Below, piece after piece: positions 59,011 through 64,000 of a stretch of DNA of 64,000 nucleotides. How positions within the stretch are numbered: the first letter of the stretch is position 1; every line of letters begins with the position of its first letter. The notes below the pieces were generated by a model that saw only the letters and a list, made by a program, of their open reading frames with translations, was not told the DNA's origin and ran no database searches. Both the position numbers and the translations under genes were made by a program. Source of the stretch: Paracyclopina nana (lineage: Eukaryota; Arthropoda; Copepoda; Cyclopoida; Cyclopettidae); assembly GCA_019096065.1 (NCBI GenBank), contig JAGUCH010000001.1:3782001-3846000 (forward strand), given 5' to 3'.

Positions 59011-62000
59011 CTGGAAAATGAAATTAACAATCATAATTCAAATTGAGCCTCCTCAGCGAGCCAGAAAACTTACAACAGCAAATTGACCTCGAACGTAATA
59101 GTTTATATCTGCGACCGAAAATGCACGTCTATTCACTCTGAGCCTCATGCTACACACTAAACCAACTTGGGAGAGAAAACTTTGTGTGGAAAAATGGATG
59201 ATCTGTTTTTCAATCCAGACTTTCAAGACCTACAGTAGGGAGCGCCTAAATTACATCAACCAGCTAGGTATTTAACATTTGCCTAGTTACTGCGCAACCT
59301 GGTGAATTTCATTACTGTCAAAAAGGCCTCATTTCGAGTTTCCAAACAGCAGTCTCTGTAATAGCTTTTGCCATCTGATGACGATGCCATGATGGGCTTG
59401 AATGCAAATATTGCAGCTTTTGATGCACGAAACGATCAAATTGCCATTAAATCACGGAGGATTACCCCATCAATTGACAAAGAACAAGCCATACCCAGAT
59501 GGCACAATAATCAAAGAATAGATGCAAATCGAGCCAACCTTCCGGCCCTTTAAATAGAGGTAGCAGTCACATTGAACAATGATGGACTACCTAGTCCCTC
59601 ATTTATGCCGAGAGACCTCACATTCCCACTACAGCTAAGCCTTAAATACCAATTAATCTTACCCCGAAAATGAGGTGAGACACATGGACTTGGCCTGCCG
59701 ACCACGACCTCCGCTTTCTACACTCCCTTCGCAATATTTTGGGGCTTTTCAAAAGAGCCTTCATCATGATTTCCTCTCAACGGATATTTCGTTATCAGCT
59801 CTATTTACTGATAAAGCGCGCATCGCAGCCGCGCGACCTTATTTGTCACCAAAACACTTCTAGCAGCAAAAGTTGAAGGTGAAACTCATGCTGGAATTGG
59901 TAATTACAACCAATTTGAATAGCCATCCATCAAATCAGTGTATCTTGAAGACGTCGGCGGAAAATTCATGTCGTTCCGTTGCATCTGAAAACTTCCTTGA
60001 AACAATGACAAGATCCTTAAAGAAAAGAAGGTCAACCGAAAACGAGCTGCCATGATCTATTTAGGTGGTTTCCTCAAAAGTCAAAATCGTAATTGAGCCA
60101 CGCCAAATTTTCAAATGGATGTTTGGCATGCGCGTTTGCGCAGCGCACTAACATTCTCTTCAATAACCTAGTAAGGAAGACTTTGGCAGAATTTGTCTTG
60201 GGTTTTTTATTCCATAAATTGCATACCAGCTGTATATCCAAAATGATTGAGAGCCTCTTTTCGAGCATGTTGATGTTTCGGAGGCAAGGCCATAATCCAA
60301 TTTTCCTCATAAAAACCTATCGTTTAATTCCGGAAGGAACAACAGAAGAAGATCTCCCGAAAACTGGCGATGTTGCCAATAATGCTCAGTGCTACGTGCC
60401 AAAAGATGGATTTTTATGTGTGCTACATTCCTCCTCGGGGGTCATACTAAATTACGCATTTATCTGATATGCACGACAACTCTATCATTTTCATAAAATG
60501 ATGGCCAAAAACGATAATGAAGCCCATTTCTCTTACAAGACAATGCCCATAATTAAGATATATGTATACAGAGAAACTTGATGTGAAAAATGCCTCAGAT
60601 CAAAACAAATTGCCAAAATGGCAAGCATCTTCGAGCAGAGCACAACTTGGCATTTTTCAGTCATGAGAAAATTGCCGACGGCCCATGTGAATAAATTGAT
60701 CGTGTCAAAATAGCGATTTGCACCAATTTAGTTTCGCAATAACAATAGACATGTATTTTCCTGCTAGCTTTTATGAATGCCTGGCTAACGTGACAAGAGC
60801 AACAAAATGACCATCTCTCGTCTCTCCTCATAAAATTACACTTATTACCAGGGGAGCAAGAAAAGAAGTCCTTCTCACTGGGGAAAAATGTACTGCAGCA
60901 GCTGACTTGACTGACAGTGCACCAGAAACAAATTTGTATCTGTAAATTAAGAGTTGGGCCGAGATCGCGTATCTTGTTACGTCCCGAGTCAAAGCAAATA
61001 AATTCCGAATTGATCGAAAAGGTTTTTGTAACAAGACAGCCATCCAGTTATATGCTCTTAGAAGGTCAAAAGCAAAGACACACACCAACATTGATCTTTT
61101 GCCGCAAGTGATTCATTGTACACTCCATTTAAGGGAGAACTACACTACCACCACACAATCGACCTTTTTCCAATACAGGAGAAAATGGACAAATTCGAAC
61201 ACCATTCAGGGTCAAAGAGCCATAATTATCAAGGCGAAGCGTCCTGATTTCACATTTTTACAATGGGGCTGTTTTACGATTTACATGACAAAGCAATTTT
61301 GCTGTTTTTGCGTAAAGCCACCCAATTTTGGTCTCGGGTGACAATAATCATCTCTCACCAAGGACGAGTAATATACAGCTCAAGAGTAATTTAGCTGCCT
61401 TGCGAGCTGCACGCGCTCAAGCTGGAAAAAAGGATGCTGGGGAAATCTAAGCAGATGATCTATAGTTACCAGTTTCAGTGGAGAAATTACGACAAAAATG
61501 GAGCCGCCGGAGCCGAAAAGACGATTGCTCTGTGTGCAGAAAATGACGATGATGATGATGATGAGGAATGACCTCTCCAGGCTAAATATGGCCCCTAAAC
61601 TGGGTGTCTAATGCTCAAGAAAATCCCACGCCATTCCCAAAACAGAAATGATCGGAAAAAGGGCTCAAAAATAAGGCCACCAATTTGGTCAAAAGGGCGT
61701 AGCAGCAGTTTGCACGAGGGATTTTTCTCCAAGGAAAAGTAGAAACAATACTTTGCACGATGCGCGAGTTGTCAGCCAATGCAAGCATGAAATTGAATTT
61801 TATTGAGCATGGGGACATGTTGCTGAGAGCAAGGGCCTGATTCAGCTCGTAGAGGCCATTCTTTGGGCGGAGATAAAATATAGAGGGGCTAATTTCAATT
61901 TATCGCTCAACGGGCATAATTAGTTCTTCCATATAAGAGCCTGCATGGTGTTGTATATGGCCCTTGATATTCCTTATGGTCCACTCACAAGTGGAAAAAA

Positions 62001-64000
62001 TCCCTGAGAACGAAGCGCAAAAATGCGCTTAATTACCGCTCAGATCGTTAAAAGTTGTAAAATGAACAAGTTAATGTAAGCTGCGTGCAATTTCACTCAC
62101 AGTAGGGTTGGAAAGCGATCATTTATCGGCACCCTATCCACGCGAGGATTGGCCACTGTGTTAAGGAAGATTGATTGATTTTGAGACAACAAAGCTCCTC
62201 CTTTGCATACCATATGAAACTTTTCTCAGTAAAACTGCTGTAGCGAGGAAGCAGCATGATAAATCTCACGTGAAGTTGAGGGATGTCACTTCCTAATGAG
62301 TAAATTCGCCAGAAGCGAATTGCGCAATGCATCGCATACGTTTATGGTCACAGGTTACACGAAAAATTTCGCTCTTCCTCGCAGAGGTATCAAAATCTCC
62401 CGAAATTGGTGTCGGCTACTGAGAAAAGCTGAGCGATAGGTCGACCATCAAGATGGAGAGAAGGCAAAACTTTGATAATTATATATCTGTCAGTCCGATT
62501 TCCCCATCTATTTTAGCCGCTTTGACAAGTCACACCCACGTTCATCGTTTTTTAAAAGTGGTTCAAGGTGTCAACAGGTCGCTGACAAATTACTTTTACA
62601 TCTTCGCACCCAGCAGCCGGCACGTCGGGGCAGCCCCGCGCAGCCAAAACAGCCGCTCGGAACGTTATGACAAATTAAACGCGGAGAAAACCATCCTCCT
62701 TAGGTTGTATTCAACCAGCAAGAAATTAGCTCTGGTGGAGAATGAAAGCGCAGCGCAATGATTTGCAGATTCAGCCCTATTTCAGCAATCCTACTGCGCT
62801 GTATCGAAGGGAGACAGGAATTTGAGAGGAACTTTTGCCCTTTTGGTCACACGGGTCACAGGCTTTAGTGATTAGCCAACTTGCACCCATAGTCTAGCAT
62901 CAATTTGAACGGTTTTGAATGCGGAATTTCCTTCCTGCTATTGTGTTTTATGGATGATGATGATCATCATCAGCCCACTCTGTTTTAAAAGATCTATTGA
63001 AGAGTTGCGTGCAAAAAAAGAAGCCCCCGCAAGCAAGGCCAATAATATTTCTTTTCAGCTTGAATGAGCATCTTGGGGCCTTTCGAAGTGCGCACAATGG
63101 ATCGGTTTCGCCACCCTTCCTATTCAGACAATGGATCGAAAATCAATTTTATGGCATCCCAGGCCATTTTCAGTAGCTGCAAAGCCACATAAAGCCAATT
63201 ATAAATGGAGGAAAAAAAACTCGATACATGAGATCGAATCACTAAAGGGTCAACTTTGCCGGTTGCCATAAATCTTGAGCTGCATGGAGGCTGCTGCGAC
63301 CAATTTGGATTTTTTCGAATCGACCGACCGTGGTAAAGTTCTGATTGATGGACTTTTTGAACGTAGGGTGTCAATCATTAATTGGTAACCCACCTCCTAG
63401 CTGCTGCAGCTAATTAAGAGCCCTCTGGAATTGACCAAAAAGATTAATGAAGGAGGCAAACCAGAAATTATTTTGATTAACAATTATAACATGCGACTCT
63501 GTCGTGACTTGATGTCGTTCCAAAAGGGGCAAAACGGGATGGACTCAGTTTCACTTTTGGCAGAAAATTAACGCAAATCCATTTCCCATAAGGTTCGCAT
63601 ATGCGGCCAAATATGAGCCGAAGAAGTGATGGAGATTTAATAATTCTCGCGTGCATGCTCGAAGCCAAGGGGCATCGGAATGAGAACATCCTTGTCGAAG
63701 ACGAAAGCGAGAATGCAATTATGAATGAGACACGTGAGCCCTGTTTGGGAAAATTGCAAAGAAGAGCAATTTTTTTGCGCAAATTATACACGAGCTGGCT
63801 AAAGAGGTCAAATTCAATTACAACATGACCCTATTATTTTGATCGAACAAAAACAGCCATTAGGAAAATTCATCCTTATTTTTGACGCAGTATTGCCTCA
63901 CTTGGACGAATCAAGAACTGGGAGCTATGTCACGATTTCCTAATAGAAGTGTCAGGACAATCATAACAAACTTGGCTCATGTTCACCCCATTTTTTAGGC
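59011..64000. other. Upstream region of loco, 5 kb
   Basis: No supported gene. It should contain more loco intron or its promoter. Open frames of 102-124 codons (60093-60467 and 62453-62761, both +) lack splice and domain support. A short GAT repeat lies at 61548-61562 and an 18-bp perfect palindrome at 62955-62972. Confidence 0.45.
62955..62972. repeat. 18-bp perfect palindrome (GAT/ATC repeats)
   Basis: TGATGATGATCATCATCA reads the same on both strands. It probably arose from GAT microsatellite sequence meeting its complement. No function can be assigned. Confidence 0.8.

Noticed and set aside
60093-60467. 124-codon plus-strand open frame upstream of loco
   Set aside because: The C-terminal part looks somewhat protein-like, but no splice support or family; several frames of this length are expected by chance.
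62453-62761. 102-codon plus-strand open frame
   Set aside because: No motif recognised. It overlaps slightly GC-richer sequence, which reduces stop codons.
1-64000. CRISPR arrays, bacterial operons, rRNA, complete tRNA genes, viral genes
   Set aside because: None seen. Spliced genes and poly(A) signals show eukaryotic nuclear DNA, and no retroviral or viral polymerase motif was found.

Overview
The window is animal nuclear DNA with spliced genes, GT-AG introns and AATAAA signals. It most likely comes from an arthropod, probably a crustacean or another pancrustacean. The reasons are two vestigial genes of insect/crustacean layout (Tondu domain, then a PMSQR..P.SFW block, then a C-terminal KDLYWF-type motif), a loco-type RGS gene, a single-exon BTB/C2H2 gene, and small introns that are mostly 54-67 nt. 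The species cannot be fixed from sequence alone.

Layout. (1) 1-4.4 kb: 3' part of a vestigial paralog on + (vgA). (2) 4.4-20.8 kb: mostly non-coding, holding a two-exon SLC35G/EamA transporter (9.3-10.5 kb) and a 2.1 kb transposon-like element with 14-bp terminal inverted repeats and 170-bp tandem repeats (12.0-14.1 kb). (3) 20.9-25.1 kb: a head-to-head pair of multidomain fatty-acid-binding-protein-like (FABP-like) genes. The minus gene encodes four domains with few cysteines. The plus gene encodes three domains with 49 Cys in 406 residues. (4) 25.4-28.6 kb: a complete second vestigial paralog on - (vgB), tail-to-tail with vgA, whose exon phases it shares. (5) 29.4-32.0 kb: a BTB-zinc-finger gene and a secreted protein with 29 consecutive Thr. 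(6) 32-48 kb: gene-poor, with one 285-bp MITE and some doubtful exons. (7) 48.4-59.0 kb: the gene-dense part. It holds a DH-PH RhoGEF (ARHGEF39-like, -), an antisense gene nested in its intron with a glycine zipper and an HPD-less J-like tail, a two-helix membrane protein (+), and loco (RGS-RBD-RBD-GoLoco, -), which has a 222-bp MITE in an intron. (8) 59-64 kb: upstream of the first loco exon found; no supported gene.

How the genes relate. The vg pair should encode Scalloped/TEAD cofactors. The copies differ in their Tondu domains, which suggests divergence of function. The FABP-like pair shares a 663-bp divergent promoter region and derives from one ancestor, since intron positions and phases match in the alignable domains; the plus copy then gained cysteines wholesale. 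This Cys-loaded, leaderless lipid-binding fold is the best candidate in the window for an undescribed system. RhoGEF and loco are independent regulators of Rho and Gi signalling. Several neighbours have 3' ends that nearly meet on opposite strands.

Limits. All gene models are hand-spliced from sequence, without transcripts or database searches. Intergenic calls mean only that no supported signal was seen.
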